NCBI GenBank assembly: GCA_001797675.1
Contig: MGQB01000019.1
Coordinates: 31,710 to 95,709, forward strand
Direction: 5' to 3'
Source of the DNA: Deltaproteobacteria bacterium RBG_13_43_22
Lineage (GTDB): Bacteria > Desulfobacterota > RBG-13-43-22
DNA length: 64,000 nucleotides
This document shows positions 26,638 to 36,784 of the stretch, piece after piece (within the stretch, counting starts at the first letter, position 1; every line of letters begins with the position of its first letter). Position numbers and translations under genes: made by a program. The notes under the pieces were generated by a model that was given only the letters and a program-made list of their open reading frames with translations, searched no databases and was not told the origin of the DNA.

Positions 26638-28134
26638 CTATTTGACTAAAGCCAGGGCACTTCCTGCCTGGACCTGCTGGATCAAGTGATCCACGCTGGC
26701 ATGCATGACGTCTAGAAAAGGGCCTGGAGAAAAACCAATCCACAAGACGAATATAGCCAGAGGCACCAGATAAACGATTTCTCTGAGATTCATATCTTTA
26801 AAGGAAGGGTTCCCTTGGCCACCCCAGGCAATCTTCTGGAGCAACCGGAGCATATAGGCGGCAGCCAGGACCACTCCAGGTATGGTCAGAGCTCCAATCA
26901 GTTTATTGTCCGCAAAGGTGCCGATTAACACCAAAAGTTCGCCCACGAAACTGTTGGTTCCCGGAAAGGCCATCGAGGAGAGGCTGAACAAGCCTAAAAA
27001 TCCTATATAAACAGGCATAATTTTACTGATCCCGGAGTTGATCGAAATCAATCGGCTATGGCTTCTTTCGTAAATGATTCCCACACAGAGAAAGAGGGCC
27101 CCGGTGGTCACGCCGTGATTAATCATCTGCAGCATGGCCCCTTCCAGCCCTGATTTATTGAAAAGAAAGGTCCCCAGGGTTACAAATCCCATATGGGCCA
27201 CACTGGAATAGGCGATCAGTCTTTTCATGTCGCTTTGCCCCAGGGCTACATATCCTCCATAAAGGATGGAGATGATGGAAATCCAGAAAACATAAGGGGC
27301 AAAATAGATACTGGCCTGAGGGAGGATCGGCAGGCAAAAACGCACAAAACCGTAAGTCCCCATTTTCAATAATACGCTAGCCAGGATGACACTGCCGGCG
27401 GTCGGGGCCTCCACATGGGCGGCCGGCAACCAGGTATGAAGTGGAGCCATAGGGACCTTGATGGCAAAAGCGATTCCCATGGCCAGAAAGACCCAGAATT
27501 GAAAGTTAAATGAGTAGGTATGGGTCATCAACTCCGGTATGCTGAAGGTTCCGGTATTCAAATAAAGGGCGATCATGGCCACCATCAGGAAGACGCTGCC
27601 GGCCATGGTGTAAATGAAGAACTTAATCGAAGCATAAACCTTAGCCGGGCCACCCCAGACGGCGATCAATAAATACATGGGGACCAGCATGGCCTCGAAG
27701 AAAATATAGAAAAGAACGAAATCCAGGGCCGAGAAAACCCCGACGCAGGCGGTTTCAATCAAAAGGAGACAGAACAGAAATTCCTTGACCCGTTTCTCAA
27801 TGTATTTCCAGGAGGCCAGGATACAGATGGGCGTCAGCAGGGTGCTTAACAGGACCAGCAGGAGGCTGATACCGTCCACCCCCAGGGTGTAATTGATTTT
27901 AAATCCTGGGATCCAGGGGATATGCTCGGCAAACTGGTATTTATAAGTGGTAATATCAAAATTAAAATAAAGAGGCAGAGAAAGGGCGAAGGTCACTATA
28001 CTAATGATAAGCGACCACACCTTGGCCGTCGTCTCATTTCGAAGCAGAAAAAGGACCACGGCCCCGGCCAGGGGTAAAAATATAAGAGTGCTTAGAACCG
28101 GATAACCAAGCTGATTGAGAATGAGAAAATCCAT
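26638..28134 (-). CDS. nuoM: NADH-quinone oxidoreductase subunit M
   Basis: Antiporter-like subunit of 498 residues. TM5 glutamate in FYIFFEAMLVPMYL, HTWLPAAHVEAPTAGSV, MKRLIAYSSVAHMGFV and FPGTNSFVGELLVL identify NuoM rather than NuoL or NuoN. It lies 113 nt after the NuoL-type gene; that gap holds repeated GGTATAAGGT units. It should form one of the proton channels of the membrane arm. Confidence 0.97.
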   Translation of the reverse strand: MDFLILNQLGYPVLSTLIFLPLAGAVVLFLLRNETTAKVWSLIISIVTFALSLPLYFNFDITTYKYQFAEHIPWIPGFKINYTLGVDGISLLLVLLSTLLTPICILASWKYIEKRVKEFLFCLLLIETACVGVFSALDFVLFYIFFEAMLVPMYLLIAVWGGPAKVYASIKFFIYTMAGSVFLMVAMIALYLNTGTFSIPELMTHTYSFNFQFWVFLAMGIAFAIKVPMAPLHTWLPAAHVEAPTAGSVILASVLLKMGTYGFVRFCLPILPQASIYFAPYVFWISIISILYGGYVALGQSDMKRLIAYSSVAHMGFVTLGTFLFNKSGLEGAMLQMINHGVTTGALFLCVGIIYERSHSRLISINSGISKIMPVYIGFLGLFSLSSMAFPGTNSFVGELLVLIGTFADNKLIGALTIPGVVLAAAYMLRLLQKIAWGGQGNPSFKDMNLREIVYLVPLAIFVLWIGFSPGPFLDVMHASVDHLIQQVQAGSALALVK

Positions 28135-28247
28135 GTTTGTTAATTTCCCTGAATTGACGGTATAAGGTCAACGGTATAAGGTATAAGGTTGATGGTACTT
28201 CCTTGTTTCTACCTTGAATCTTAAACCGTACACCTTGTACCTTTATT
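28135..28247. repeat. Short repeat array GGTATAAGGT between nuoL and nuoM
   Basis: CGGTATAAGGTC, ACGGTATAAGGTATAAGGTT and the opposing ACCTTGTACC and AACCGTACACC make an imperfect palindrome of about 90 bp. It separates two otherwise adjacent operon genes. Confidence 0.4.
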
Positions 28248-30014
28248 TTATAAAAACCAATACACTCCAATAATCACAAAAATAACCAGCAGGGCAACCG
28301 CCAAATAGTTTTGTATGTTTCCGGTTTGTACCTTACGGACCTGATTTCCAAACTCCTGGGTCCCGTAAGCGACATTATCCACCACCCCATCGATGCCCCA
28401 GCGGTCGAACCAGGCAAAAAAACCGGCAAAGGCCATCATGGCTTTGAGACCGAGGCTTCGATAGAGTTCCCCCCAGCCGAAATCAAAGGACTGGATGAAT
28501 TTATTATCGAACCACATAAAGCCGTCCACCAGCTTCCGGTAGAACCAATCGAAATCCAGATTGATTTTGGCTTCCGGTTGCAGTCTCTTGAGGAGCAGAA
28601 AGAACCCCAACCCGGTAAAAAGCAAAATCTGGATCGTTTCCGAGAGGTGGGGCAGGGCATAGGGGTGATATTCGGCCGCCGCTTCTTTGAAGGGAAGCAG
28701 GTCATATAAAACTTTAGGATAGACCCCGATCAGGAAACACAAAAATGAGGTTATTCCCATGGCCCAGAGCATGTTTTTGGGAGGTTCTTTGGGTTTAAGG
28801 CCGGAGTCTTTTCCAAACCAGGCGAAATAGGGCAGTTTCAGACCTACGGAGAGAAAGGTTCCCACCGAGGCCAGGAGCATCAGGATCATAAGGACCGGAT
28901 GGTGGGCGTGTTCGGCACCGGCTACGATCATGGATTTGCTGACAAAGCCGCTGAACAAAGGAAATCCTGAGATGGATATTCCTCCCACCACATAAAAGAT
29001 CAAGGACAGGGGCATGTATTTGTAGAGCCCGCCCAATTTATTCAATTTAGAAGTTCCGGTCATCATCAATATCGACCCGGCGCCCATGAACAGCAGGGCC
29101 TTGTAAAGGATATGGGCATAGGCATGGGCGCAAGCCCCGTTCAAGGCCAGTTCGGTGCCGATACCGACGCCGGCCACCATGTAACCCACCTGGCTGATGA
29201 TGTGATAAGACAGGATCCGTCGCATGTCGTTTTCTATAGTAGCGTAACAGACCCCGTAAATAGTCATGACCGTACCCATGATGGCCAATACATCATACCC
29301 GGGAAAGCCCCGGGCCAGGACATAAACCGCCGTTTTCGTCGTGAAGGCACACATGAACACCGCCCCGGTCACCGTGGCTTCCGGATAGGCGTCAGGCAGC
29401 CAGGCATGCAGGGGGAAGACCGCAGCGTTGAGGGCAAACCCGGCCAGAATCAGATATTCGGCAACCCCGGCACCAGCCTTGGGGATCATCACGAAAGCCA
29501 TGCTTCCGGTATTTTTATAATGCAAAAAGATACCGGCCAAGAGTAACAATCCGCCAAAAACATGCATCAAGAGATAACGGAATCCTGCCTTTATAGAAGC
29601 CGGCTCCCTGCGAAACCAAATCAAGAAGACCGAAGCAAAGGCCATCATTTCCCAGAAGATAAAGACGGTCAGATAATCTCCGGCAAAGACCACCCCCAGG
29701 GACCCGCCCACATAGAAGAAAGAAGCAATATGCTGGGCATCCTCCTTGACATGGAGACCATAAATGACCCCGATAAAGGCCATCAGAGTAAAGACATGGG
29801 CAAAAACATAACTTAAAGAGTCCACCCGGCCCAGGATAATATTAAATCCTAAATAGTTAATCTCGCCATAGACCCCGATGTTCATGTTTACAACGGTAAG
29901 GAACGCCGCGGCCGGTATAGCCAGCAAGTAAACTTTTTTTAGCCAGCCCTTGAATACCGGGATCAGAAAAGCGCCGAGAATAAAGAAAAGGGCCGGATGA
30001 ATAAACTTATCCAT
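28248..30014 (-). CDS. nuoL: NuoL-type antiporter-like subunit of complex I
   Basis: 588 residues. The N-terminal part resembles MnhD/HyfB-type antiporter subunits (FIFWEMMAFASVFLIW with the TM5 Glu, HAWLPDAYPEATVTGAV, MRRILSYHIISQVGYM), while the C-terminal extension has the NuoL-like lateral helix and final membrane helix: FDRWGIDGVVDNVAYGT, VRKVQTGNIQNYLAVALL. So it is the best candidate for the distal NuoL, although another antiporter-like gene stands upstream. It overlaps the start of that segment's 85-residue gene by 8 nt. Confidence 0.88.
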   Translation of the reverse strand: MDKFIHPALFFILGAFLIPVFKGWLKKVYLLAIPAAAFLTVVNMNIGVYGEINYLGFNIILGRVDSLSYVFAHVFTLMAFIGVIYGLHVKEDAQHIASFFYVGGSLGVVFAGDYLTVFIFWEMMAFASVFLIWFRREPASIKAGFRYLLMHVFGGLLLLAGIFLHYKNTGSMAFVMIPKAGAGVAEYLILAGFALNAAVFPLHAWLPDAYPEATVTGAVFMCAFTTKTAVYVLARGFPGYDVLAIMGTVMTIYGVCYATIENDMRRILSYHIISQVGYMVAGVGIGTELALNGACAHAYAHILYKALLFMGAGSILMMTGTSKLNKLGGLYKYMPLSLIFYVVGGISISGFPLFSGFVSKSMIVAGAEHAHHPVLMILMLLASVGTFLSVGLKLPYFAWFGKDSGLKPKEPPKNMLWAMGITSFLCFLIGVYPKVLYDLLPFKEAAAEYHPYALPHLSETIQILLFTGLGFFLLLKRLQPEAKINLDFDWFYRKLVDGFMWFDNKFIQSFDFGWGELYRSLGLKAMMAFAGFFAWFDRWGIDGVVDNVAYGTQEFGNQVRKVQTGNIQNYLAVALLVIFVIIGVYWFL

Positions 30015-30264
30015 AGAAATCCTCTTTTTTCATCAGCACGGTATGGGCTAAGCCCTTCATGATCCGGATCAGAAGAATGCAGCAAATCAGTCCGAAAACA
30101 GACCAGAATCCCGGTATCCCTATTGTCTTTTCAAAAGGATCATGGGATTCAGGATGGGGAATCAGCGCACTAAAGATAACCGCCGCCGCCATGACCAGAT
30201 AGAGTATCCATTTTAAGGCCTTTAAATGATCCCGCAGGTATTGTATGGGAGTTGCCCAGTTCAT
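30007..30264 (-). CDS. Small two-helix membrane protein within the complex I operon
   Basis: 85 residues; hydrophobic segments at about 18-36 (WILYLVMAAAVIFSALI) and 52-68 (FWSVFGLICCILLIRIM). Overlaps the NuoL-type gene by 8 nt and starts 2 nt after the antiporter gene upstream, so it is clearly part of the operon. I do not recognise a family. Its location between two antiporter-like subunits suggests an accessory subunit of the membrane arm. Confidence 0.75.
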   Translation of the reverse strand: MNWATPIQYLRDHLKALKWILYLVMAAAVIFSALIPHPESHDPFEKTIGIPGFWSVFGLICCILLIRIMKGLAHTVLMKKEDFYG

Positions 30265-30266
30265 AA

Positions 30267-31811
30267 TTAAAAAACCGCCTTAACGATATTCATTAAATAA
30301 TCCGGATCTACGGCCTTAACAATATTCATAAAATAGTCGGGATAGAGACCTAAAAGAACAGAGCCGATGGCCGTTAAAAATAAAGGAATTACCATAAAGG
30401 CCGGGGCTTCTTGAAGACCGTTTGTCGGGGTAAGGTGATCCGTCGGGACTTGGACTTCTTCATTGGGCCGACCGAAAAAGGCCCGGAGAATGACCGGGAA
30501 GAAGTAAGCAGTGTTCAATAGCGTACTGGCCAACAGGACGACTAAAAAGATATTTTGATGGGCTTGCATAGCCCCTATGGCCAGATACCATTTGGTCACA
30601 AAGCCGCAGACTAAGGGAACCCCGATCATGCTTAAAGAGGCGATACTGAAGGCCGCAAAGGTAAAGGGCATCTTTCGTCCCATGCCCGACATTTCGCTTA
30701 TTTTTTTGGTATGCATAGCCACATAAATGGACCCGGCGCACATAAAGAGGGTGATCTTGGAAAAGGCGTGGTTGGCAATATGAATCAAACCACCGGTAAC
30801 CGCGCTGGGGGTCAGCAGGGCTATACCCAAAATAATATAAGACAATTGGCTGACCGTAGAATAGGCCAGTCTGGCCTTCAGGTCGTCTTTGGTCAGGGCG
30901 ATAACCGAGGCCATAATAATAGTGAAAGAGGCGGCATAAGCCGTGGGTATCCCCAGATTTAATGAATTTAACATACCGACACCGAAGACCGAGAGCATCA
31001 CCCGGCTGGTGCAGAAGACCCCGGCCTTGACTACGGCCACGGCGTGGAGCAGGGCGCTGACCGGGGTGGGGGCGACCATGGCCGAAGGCAGCCAGTTATG
31101 AAAAGGCATGATGGCCGCCTTGGCAAAACCGGCCATAAAGAGGATATAGGTGATGGTCACCAGTGTCGGATTGGCATCGGCAGGAAAAATCCCTTTGGTG
31201 ATCCCGGACGGGGCGAAATCAAGCGTCCCGGCTAAAACATAGGTCAAGATAACGGCCGGCAGGAAAAAGGATTTGGCGGTACCGGTCAGGTAAACCATGT
31301 ATTTTCGGCCACCCTCATAAGCCTCTTCGTCCTGATGATGGGCGACCAGGGGATAGGTGAAGATGGTGATGATTTCATAAAAAAAATACAGGGTAAACAG
31401 GTTGCCGGAAAAGGCCACCCCCACCGCCCCGACGATGGCTACGGCAAAACAAAAATAATAACGGGTTTGGGCGTGTTCTTTCAGGGATCGCATGTAGCCG
31501 ATGTTATAAAAGGTGACCAGGATCCAGAGAAAGGAAGAGATGGTTCCGAAAATGAGTCCCAGGGCATCCACCCTGAATTTCATGGATATTCCCGGTAAAA
31601 TAACAAAGGGCGTATATTCAAAGGCCTTGCCGGCCAACACCTGCGGCGTCATCGAAAGGACGGTCAGAAAAGTGCCCACAGCGCCTAAAACCGACCAGGT
31701 CTCCCTCAAGTTCGGCTTTTTGGGCGTGAACATAATCAGCAGGGAGGCCACAGAGGCTATCAAAACGGCTAATATGGGCCGTATGGAGATAATGGTTTCC
31801 ATTGTTTCCAT
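30267..31811 (-). CDS. Extra MrpD/NuoL-like antiporter subunit
   Basis: 514 residues, about 14 helices, with the TM5 Glu in YFFYEIITIFTYPL, the MPFHNWLPSAMVAPTPVSAL motif, LKARLAYSTVSQLSYI and HAFSKITLFMCAG. It is the fourth antiporter-like protein of the operon (with NuoL, M, N types) and looks closest to MrpD/MnhD-type subunits of cation antiporters. The C-terminus carries a 12-residue tandem repeat, PDYFMNIVKAVD and PDYLMNIVKAVF, encoded by a 36-bp duplication (30274-30345). It follows nuoK by 13 nt. It may add a further ion-translocating channel. Confidence 0.85.
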   Translation of the reverse strand: METMETIISIRPILAVLIASVASLLIMFTPKKPNLRETWSVLGAVGTFLTVLSMTPQVLAGKAFEYTPFVILPGISMKFRVDALGLIFGTISSFLWILVTFYNIGYMRSLKEHAQTRYYFCFAVAIVGAVGVAFSGNLFTLYFFYEIITIFTYPLVAHHQDEEAYEGGRKYMVYLTGTAKSFFLPAVILTYVLAGTLDFAPSGITKGIFPADANPTLVTITYILFMAGFAKAAIMPFHNWLPSAMVAPTPVSALLHAVAVVKAGVFCTSRVMLSVFGVGMLNSLNLGIPTAYAASFTIIMASVIALTKDDLKARLAYSTVSQLSYIILGIALLTPSAVTGGLIHIANHAFSKITLFMCAGSIYVAMHTKKISEMSGMGRKMPFTFAAFSIASLSMIGVPLVCGFVTKWYLAIGAMQAHQNIFLVVLLASTLLNTAYFFPVILRAFFGRPNEEVQVPTDHLTPTNGLQEAPAFMVIPLFLTAIGSVLLGLYPDYFMNIVKAVDPDYLMNIVKAVF

Positions 31812-31824
31812 GGGGATTAAAAAT

Positions 31825-32133
31825 CTATCCTTTCAATTCACTGACAGTATCCGGTTTAATCGTTCTAAATCGACGATAGACCGTGATAATGATACTTAGA
31901 GCAATGGCCGTTTCGGCCGCGGCCAGACCCATAATAAACAAGGTAAAGACCTGCCCGATGACCGCATCTTTGGATAAAAACATATTAAAGGCCATAAAGT
32001 TCAGAGCGGCCCCGTTGAGGATCAGTTCGGTGGCGACCAACATACCGATCAGACTGCTGTGCTGAAGAAGTCCGAAAATCCCGATGCAAAACAGTAAGGC
32101 ACCCAGAATTAAATAGGTGATCAAATGTTCCAT
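31825..32133 (-). CDS. nuoK: NADH-quinone oxidoreductase subunit K
   Basis: 102 residues, three membrane helices. The conserved Glu residues of TM2 and TM3 are present (GMLVATELILNGAALNF and GLAAAETAIALSIII). Lies 3 nt after nuoJ. Links the peripheral-arm quinone site to the antiporter subunits by the central hydrophilic axis. Confidence 0.97.
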   Translation of the reverse strand: MEHLITYLILGALLFCIGIFGLLQHSSLIGMLVATELILNGAALNFMAFNMFLSKDAVIGQVFTLFIMGLAAAETAIALSIIITVYRRFRTIKPDTVSELKG

Positions 32134-32136
32134 AGG

Positions 32137-32670
32137 TTAGTCCCTTTTCTGGCCGATTCCGGCGATCATGATGGCTCCGATTATAGCTATGGCCAAAAGT
32201 AAGGAAATCAATTCAAAAACCAGAAAATACCGGGTCAGCAATTGCTGCCCCAGGGTCTTGATGCTCCAGTCCCTGGTGAGGGTGGTACCCGGCCCCCAGT
32301 TAACACTGATAATCATTTGGATCATGCCGATAAAGGCTACCACACTGACGATCAGGGCGGCAATCACCTTGGTTTTTCTTTTTTTGGGCTGATCCAGTTC
32401 CTGGGGAGGGGAAAGCATGATGGCAAAGATATAGGTGATGCAGATGGCCCCGACATAAATCAATAACTGCATCATGGCCACAAACTGGCTGCCAAGAAAT
32501 AAATAGATGCCGGTCACCCCGAACATGGATAAGGCCAGCCCCAAAATATTATGGAGGATTTTGGGCAGGGTGACGGCGATGAAAGCCCCGGCGAGGGTTA
32601 AAGCGACCATGAGCCAGAAGGCCCCCTGGGCTACGATGATCGGCGGTATAAAATCTGAAATGGTGGTCAT
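32137..32670 (-). CDS. nuoJ: NADH-quinone oxidoreductase subunit J
   Basis: 177 residues, five membrane helices; TM3 segment MQLLIYVGAICITYIFAIML carries the conserved YxG of the pi-bulge region. Its ATG overlaps the nuoI stop (ATGA). Standard length and position between nuoI and nuoK. Confidence 0.95.
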   Translation of the reverse strand: MTTISDFIPPIIVAQGAFWLMVALTLAGAFIAVTLPKILHNILGLALSMFGVTGIYLFLGSQFVAMMQLLIYVGAICITYIFAIMLSPPQELDQPKKRKTKVIAALIVSVVAFIGMIQMIISVNWGPGTTLTRDWSIKTLGQQLLTRYFLVFELISLLLAIAIIGAIMIAGIGQKRD

Positions 32671-33125
32671 GGCCTTTCCTCTAACCGTTGCATGAGGTCA
32701 ATAACCGTATCCCAGCGTGAATAATAGACCAGCTCATATTCACGGGAGAATTTAAGGGTTTGTTCCGGGCAAACATCGACACACAGGCCGCAATGGCTGC
32801 ATTTGGAAAAATCAATCACATAGTGGCGGCCGATTTTTTTATCGCCGGCTTTGGTCTTTTCCCCCTGGACCTTGATGACATGGGAAGGGCAGATACGGGC
32901 GCATAAACCACAGGCCACGCAATGATGGGTCTTGGTGTCATCAAACCGGATCGCTTCGATGTGTCCCCGGAAATTCGGGGTCATGGTCAATTTTTTACGA
33001 GGGTATTGGACCGTGACAATCGGCGAAAAGAGCCTTTTCAGGGTGATCCACAGACCGACCGCCAGGCTTTTGGCTCCGGTTAAAATCTCCTGAATATATA
33101 GAATAAAGCCGTTGGACGTTTTCAT
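32667..33125 (-). CDS. nuoI: NADH-quinone oxidoreductase subunit I
   Basis: 152 residues with two 4Fe-4S motifs, CVACGLCARICP and CSHCGLCVDVCP, carrying clusters N6a and N6b that lead to NuoB. The N-terminal amphipathic region attaches to the membrane. Two nt separate it from nuoH; it overlaps nuoJ. Present although NuoEFG are absent, as in ferredoxin- or F420-dependent complex I relatives. Confidence 0.97.
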   Translation of the reverse strand: MKTSNGFILYIQEILTGAKSLAVGLWITLKRLFSPIVTVQYPRKKLTMTPNFRGHIEAIRFDDTKTHHCVACGLCARICPSHVIKVQGEKTKAGDKKIGRHYVIDFSKCSHCGLCVDVCPEQTLKFSREYELVYYSRWDTVIDLMQRLEERP

Positions 33126-33127
33126 TT

Positions 33128-34126
33128 TTATATGACCTTAAGGACAATAGCCGTGATCAAGAGATTGACCAGGGCAATCGGAATCAGGACTTTCCAGGCA
33201 AAATTCATCAGTTGATCAAAACGGAGCCGGGGATAGGTCCAACGCACCCACATGACCACGAAGATCAGGAAATAGACCTTAATGACAAACCAGATTAAAC
33301 CGGGGAAGAAAGGCCCGAACCAACCACCCAGAAACAGGACCGTGGCCATGGAAGCGGCGATGACCATATTGGTATATTCGGCCAGAAAAAAAAGGGAAAA
33401 GCGCATCCCGGTATATTCGGTATGAAACCCCGAAACCAGTTCCGACTCGGCCTCGACCAGGTCAAAAGGGGCCCGATTGCATTCCGCCGTGGTGGCAATG
33501 ATAAAGATAATAGCGGCGACCGGCTGATAGAGGATATGCCAGACTGAGGACTGGGCATTGACGATTTCGCTCATTCTAAAGGTGTTGGTCATGATAATAA
33601 CCGACATCGTGGACAGCAGCAAGGGGATTTCATAAGCCACATTCTGGGCCACGGCCCGAACGGCGCCGATCAGAGAATATTTATTATTGGAAGACCAGCC
33701 GGCCATCAGAATGGACAAAATAGAAATACTGGAGAAGGAGAAGATCAGCAAGACCCCTACATTCATTTCCCGTATCTGCATGATCGGGCTGAAGGAGATG
33801 GGCACCCAGCCGACGAAAGCCGGGACAACGACCAGGATCGGGGCTAAAAAGAAAAGGACTTTGTCCGTCATTCCCGGAGTGACCATTTCTTTTCCCAGGA
33901 GTTTAACGGCATCGATCAGGGTCTGGAGTATCCCGTGAGGTCCTACCTCCATCGGGCCCGGCCGCAGTTGAATGTGACCGGCCACTTTTCTTTCTACCAG
34001 GACCAGGAAGGCGACGTTTAAAGGGACAAAGACGGCAATGATTAACAGGCCTATGACGGCCGCCATCAGGTCGGAACCCATAAAGGCAAAAATATCTTTT
34101 ATGTAGGGAAGTTGTGTTATATTCAC
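33128..34126 (-). CDS. nuoH: NADH-quinone oxidoreductase subunit H
   Basis: 332 residues, eight membrane helices, forming the quinone tunnel with NuoB and NuoD. Signature segments: [40 protein letters not shown] (about 207-226) and [16 protein letters not shown]. The start overlaps the nuoD stop by 4 nt. Confidence 0.98.
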   Translation of the reverse strand: MNITQLPYIKDIFAFMGSDLMAAVIGLLIIAVFVPLNVAFLVLVERKVAGHIQLRPGPMEVGPHGILQTLIDAVKLLGKEMVTPGMTDKVLFFLAPILVVVPAFVGWVPISFSPIMQIREMNVGVLLIFSFSSISILSILMAGWSSNNKYSLIGAVRAVAQNVAYEIPLLLSTMSVIIMTNTFRMSEIVNAQSSVWHILYQPVAAIIFIIATTAECNRAPFDLVEAESELVSGFHTEYTGMRFSLFFLAEYTNMVIAASMATVLFLGGWFGPFFPGLIWFVIKVYFLIFVVMWVRWTYPRLRFDQLMNFAWKVLIPIALVNLLITAIVLKVI

Positions 34127-35250
34127 CGATCAATCTCCGGAACGGTCACATCAATACTGCCGAAAATGGCAATGACATCGGCCAGAAAATGTCCTGGACA
34201 AATCTTGGTCATGGCAAATAAGTTAGAAAAGGAAGGTGCGCGTACTTTGATCCGGTAGGGGATGCGAGACCCGTCGCTGACGATATAAAAACCGACGGCA
34301 CCCCGGGCACTTTCAAAAGTCAGATAACATTCCCCTTCCGGAGGGGTGACAAAACGGGGGACTTTAGACCTGACCGGTCCCGGCGGCAGATGGTCCAAGG
34401 CCTGTTCAATAATGTTCAGACTCTGTTCGATTTCGGCCATCCGGACCTGGTAACGGGCCAGACAATCGCCTGCTTCCCGGGTGGGGATCTCAAAATTAAA
34501 TTCCGGATAGGCCGAGTAAGGTTCATTCTTCCGGACATCATATTTGACCCCCGATCCCCGTAAAGAAGGACCGGTAACCCCGTAGGTCAAGGCGTCTTCT
34601 TTGGAAATAACTCCAACACCCTTAGACCGCTTGATAAAAATAATATTTTGATTAATCAGATTTTCATAATCCCAGAAACGTCCCCTTAGGCGGTCTATAA
34701 AACGGCGCGTTCCGTTATAAAAAGCCTGATCGATATCATTGCGAACCCCGCCGAAACGGCCGTAACTATAGGTCAGGCGGGAACCGGCAATCCCTTCCAG
34801 GAGGTCCAGGATCTGTTCCCGGTCATCCCAGCCCCAGAGAAAGGGGGTAATGGCACCGAGCCCCATGGCATAATCCATCGCGCCGATAAAATGGCTGGCA
34901 ATCCGGTTCAGTTCCGAGGTGATCACCCGGATATATTCCGCCCTCCTGGGCACCTCGATCCCGCAAAGCTTTTCCACAGCCATACAATAACCGTGATTGA
35001 AGATCATGCCGGAAAGATAATCCATTCGGGCCGGATTGGGCAAGAATTGTTCATAGATCCGATTCTCGGCCATTTTTTCATGTCCCCGGTGAGAATAGCC
35101 GATTATCGGTTCGATTTTGATTACCACCTCACCGTCGAGAGTCACCAGAAGGTGCATAACCCCATGCGTACTCGGGTGCTGAGGTCCCAGATTGAGTTGA
35201 TAGACCCTCTGATTGACGGTTGCGTCGTCTATAGTTTTGATGTTCAACAT
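34123..35250 (-). CDS. nuoD: NADH-quinone oxidoreductase subunit D
   Basis: 375-residue 49-kDa-type subunit lining the quinone site. [16 protein letters not shown] (His-bearing quinone loop), [29 protein letters not shown], and C-terminal [34 protein letters not shown]. Overlaps nuoC by 7 nt. Full-length, not fused with nuoC. Confidence 0.98.
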   Translation of the reverse strand: MLNIKTIDDATVNQRVYQLNLGPQHPSTHGVMHLLVTLDGEVVIKIEPIIGYSHRGHEKMAENRIYEQFLPNPARMDYLSGMIFNHGYCMAVEKLCGIEVPRRAEYIRVITSELNRIASHFIGAMDYAMGLGAITPFLWGWDDREQILDLLEGIAGSRLTYSYGRFGGVRNDIDQAFYNGTRRFIDRLRGRFWDYENLINQNIIFIKRSKGVGVISKEDALTYGVTGPSLRGSGVKYDVRKNEPYSAYPEFNFEIPTREAGDCLARYQVRMAEIEQSLNIIEQALDHLPPGPVRSKVPRFVTPPEGECYLTFESARGAVGFYIVSDGSRIPYRIKVRAPSFSNLFAMTKICPGHFLADVIAIFGSIDVTVPEIDR

Positions 35251-35738
35251 AAGATGTCGTCTATTTCTTCGGTGAATTTGGTCTTTCCGAAGTTTTTAAG
35301 TAAAGGGAAATAATCGGCATCATCAGGATTTATGATCCGTTTCAGGTCCGGATGCTCCTGGAAGCGGATGCCAAAGAAGTCATAGACCTCCCGTTCCAGC
35401 CAGATAGCTCCAGGATAAATGGCAGAGACGGAAAAGGGTGTGGCATCCTTTGCTATCCGGATACGGGTTATGACCCTGAAAACATCCTGATAATAAGTGG
35501 AATAAAGGTAAACCAATTCAAAATGATCGATAAAATCAACGGCCGTAATGGTTTCCAGGTAAAAACGTTTATCCAGCATTACTTTGGCAACCCGTCGCAT
35601 CCCGCCCTGGTCCAGACGGACCTCCAAGTGACAACCGGTTCTGGTATAGTCACTATCCTCTACTTGTCCCTCAGGTACGGCTTGAGTCAGGCTATTTTTT
35701 AGCTCTTCGAGCAGCTTTTTCTGCCCTGCGGTTGGCAT
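35244..35738 (-). CDS. nuoC: NADH-quinone oxidoreductase subunit C
   Basis: 164 residues; family signature [21 protein letters not shown] near 115-135 and [15 protein letters not shown]. The ATG at 35738 has AAGGA seven nt upstream and lies 47 nt inside nuoB, an unusually long overlap in different frames. Structural subunit of the hydrophilic arm. Confidence 0.95.
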   Translation of the reverse strand: MPTAGQKKLLEELKNSLTQAVPEGQVEDSDYTRTGCHLEVRLDQGGMRRVAKVMLDKRFYLETITAVDFIDHFELVYLYSTYYQDVFRVITRIRIAKDATPFSVSAIYPGAIWLEREVYDFFGIRFQEHPDLKRIINPDDADYFPLLKNFGKTKFTEEIDDILC

Positions 35739-36258
35739 CTATCATTCCTTTGGTAATCTTGGTTTGTATCTTGAGAAATCCCTGTAGCAATGCTTCCGGA
35801 CGCGGGGGGCACCCAGGGATATAGACATCGACTGGTATGATTTTGTCCGCTCCGTTGACAATGGCGTACTGCCCGTCATAGGAAAAAGGGCCGCCGGAGA
35901 TGGCGCAATTGCCCATAGCAATGACATACCTGGGTGCGGGCATCTGGTCATAAAGGGTTTTTATGGCCGAAATCAATTTTTTAGGAATAGTCCCGGCAAT
36001 GACCATGACATCGGATTGGCGTGGGGTACCCCTCGGGATGATTCCGAAACGATCCCAGTCAAAACGGGCCACTCCGGCGGCCATCATCTCGATGGCACAG
36101 CAGGCGATACCGAAGGTCAGGGGCCAGAGGGAACTGACCCGGGCCAGATTCAGCAAGTCCTGAACCAGTGCAAATCCCACCAGAGCAGGACTTTCCTTCG
36201 TTTCTATTGGAAGGCTCTGGGAGGGCAGACAAATCGAAGGGCTTCCCTTTACTTCCAT
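35692..36258 (-). CDS. nuoB: NADH-quinone oxidoreductase subunit B
   Basis: 188 residues carrying the N2 cluster, the last electron carrier before quinone. All four ligands are visible: the tandem Cys in [19 protein letters not shown] and [12 protein letters not shown]. The basic C-terminal tail ([14 protein letters not shown]) is the part that overlaps nuoC. Overlaps nuoA by 10 nt. Confidence 0.97.
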   Translation of the reverse strand: MEVKGSPSICLPSQSLPIETKESPALVGFALVQDLLNLARVSSLWPLTFGIACCAIEMMAAGVARFDWDRFGIIPRGTPRQSDVMVIAGTIPKKLISAIKTLYDQMPAPRYVIAMGNCAISGGPFSYDGQYAIVNGADKIIPVDVYIPGCPPRPEALLQGFLKIQTKITKGMIDANRRAEKAARRAKK

Positions 36259-36632
36259 TTAAAGACTCCTTTACGCCAGGAATAGACAATCGCCAACGAT
36301 ATCAGAAAGAGAAAAATGAAGAATTCTATCAGCTCCGAAACCCCTGTTCCCTTTTGATAAGCGATAAGTACCGGAAAGAGATAAAGCACATCCACATCGA
36401 AGGCCAGAAAGATCAGGGCAAAAAGATAATAGGAGGCCCCGAATTGCATCCAGGCCGTCTTGATGGGGGGCATCCCGCTTTCATAGGTCACCAGCCTTTT
36501 TTCCCCAAAGACGCGTGGACCGAGTACGAAGTTGATGATCACCATGGTCAGAGGCAGTAATAGACCGACAAGAAAGAAGATGAAGACATACAAAAAATCA
36601 CCGAGGCCGGCTTGTAACATCTGAGAAAACAC
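36249..36632 (-). CDS. nuoA: NADH-quinone oxidoreductase subunit A
   Basis: 127 residues, three membrane helices, with the conserved [15 protein letters not shown] loop and [16 protein letters not shown]. Start GTG 36632, 10 nt after AAGGAG; an ATG 12 nt further on is the alternative. First gene of the complex I operon (nuoABCDHIJK-antiporter-85 aa-L-M-N-Fe-S protein). Confidence 0.95.
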   Translation of the reverse strand: MFSQMLQAGLGDFLYVFIFFLVGLLLPLTMVIINFVLGPRVFGEKRLVTYESGMPPIKTAWMQFGASYYLFALIFLAFDVDVLYLFPVLIAYQKGTGVSELIEFFIFLFLISLAIVYSWRKGVFKWK

Positions 36633-36716
36633 TTAATTATTACTCCTTAATGTCTTTAAAGTCCTCTTAAGTCTCCGATTTTTTCAAGCCCTTTAAAGCT
36701 CAAAAATGTCATGGTC

Positions 36717-36746
36717 GTCTTACCTGTTCGAAAGGGTTTTTGTCAA
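36717..36746 (-). promoter_or_regulatory. Probable promoter of the complex I operon
   Basis: Leftward TTGACA (36746-36741), 18-nt spacer, TAAGAC (36722-36717), about 85 nt before nuoA. The -10 is imperfect. Confidence 0.5.
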
Positions 36747-36784
36747 GAAAAAAAATAAATAAATTTCCCTAAGATCGCCACTTC

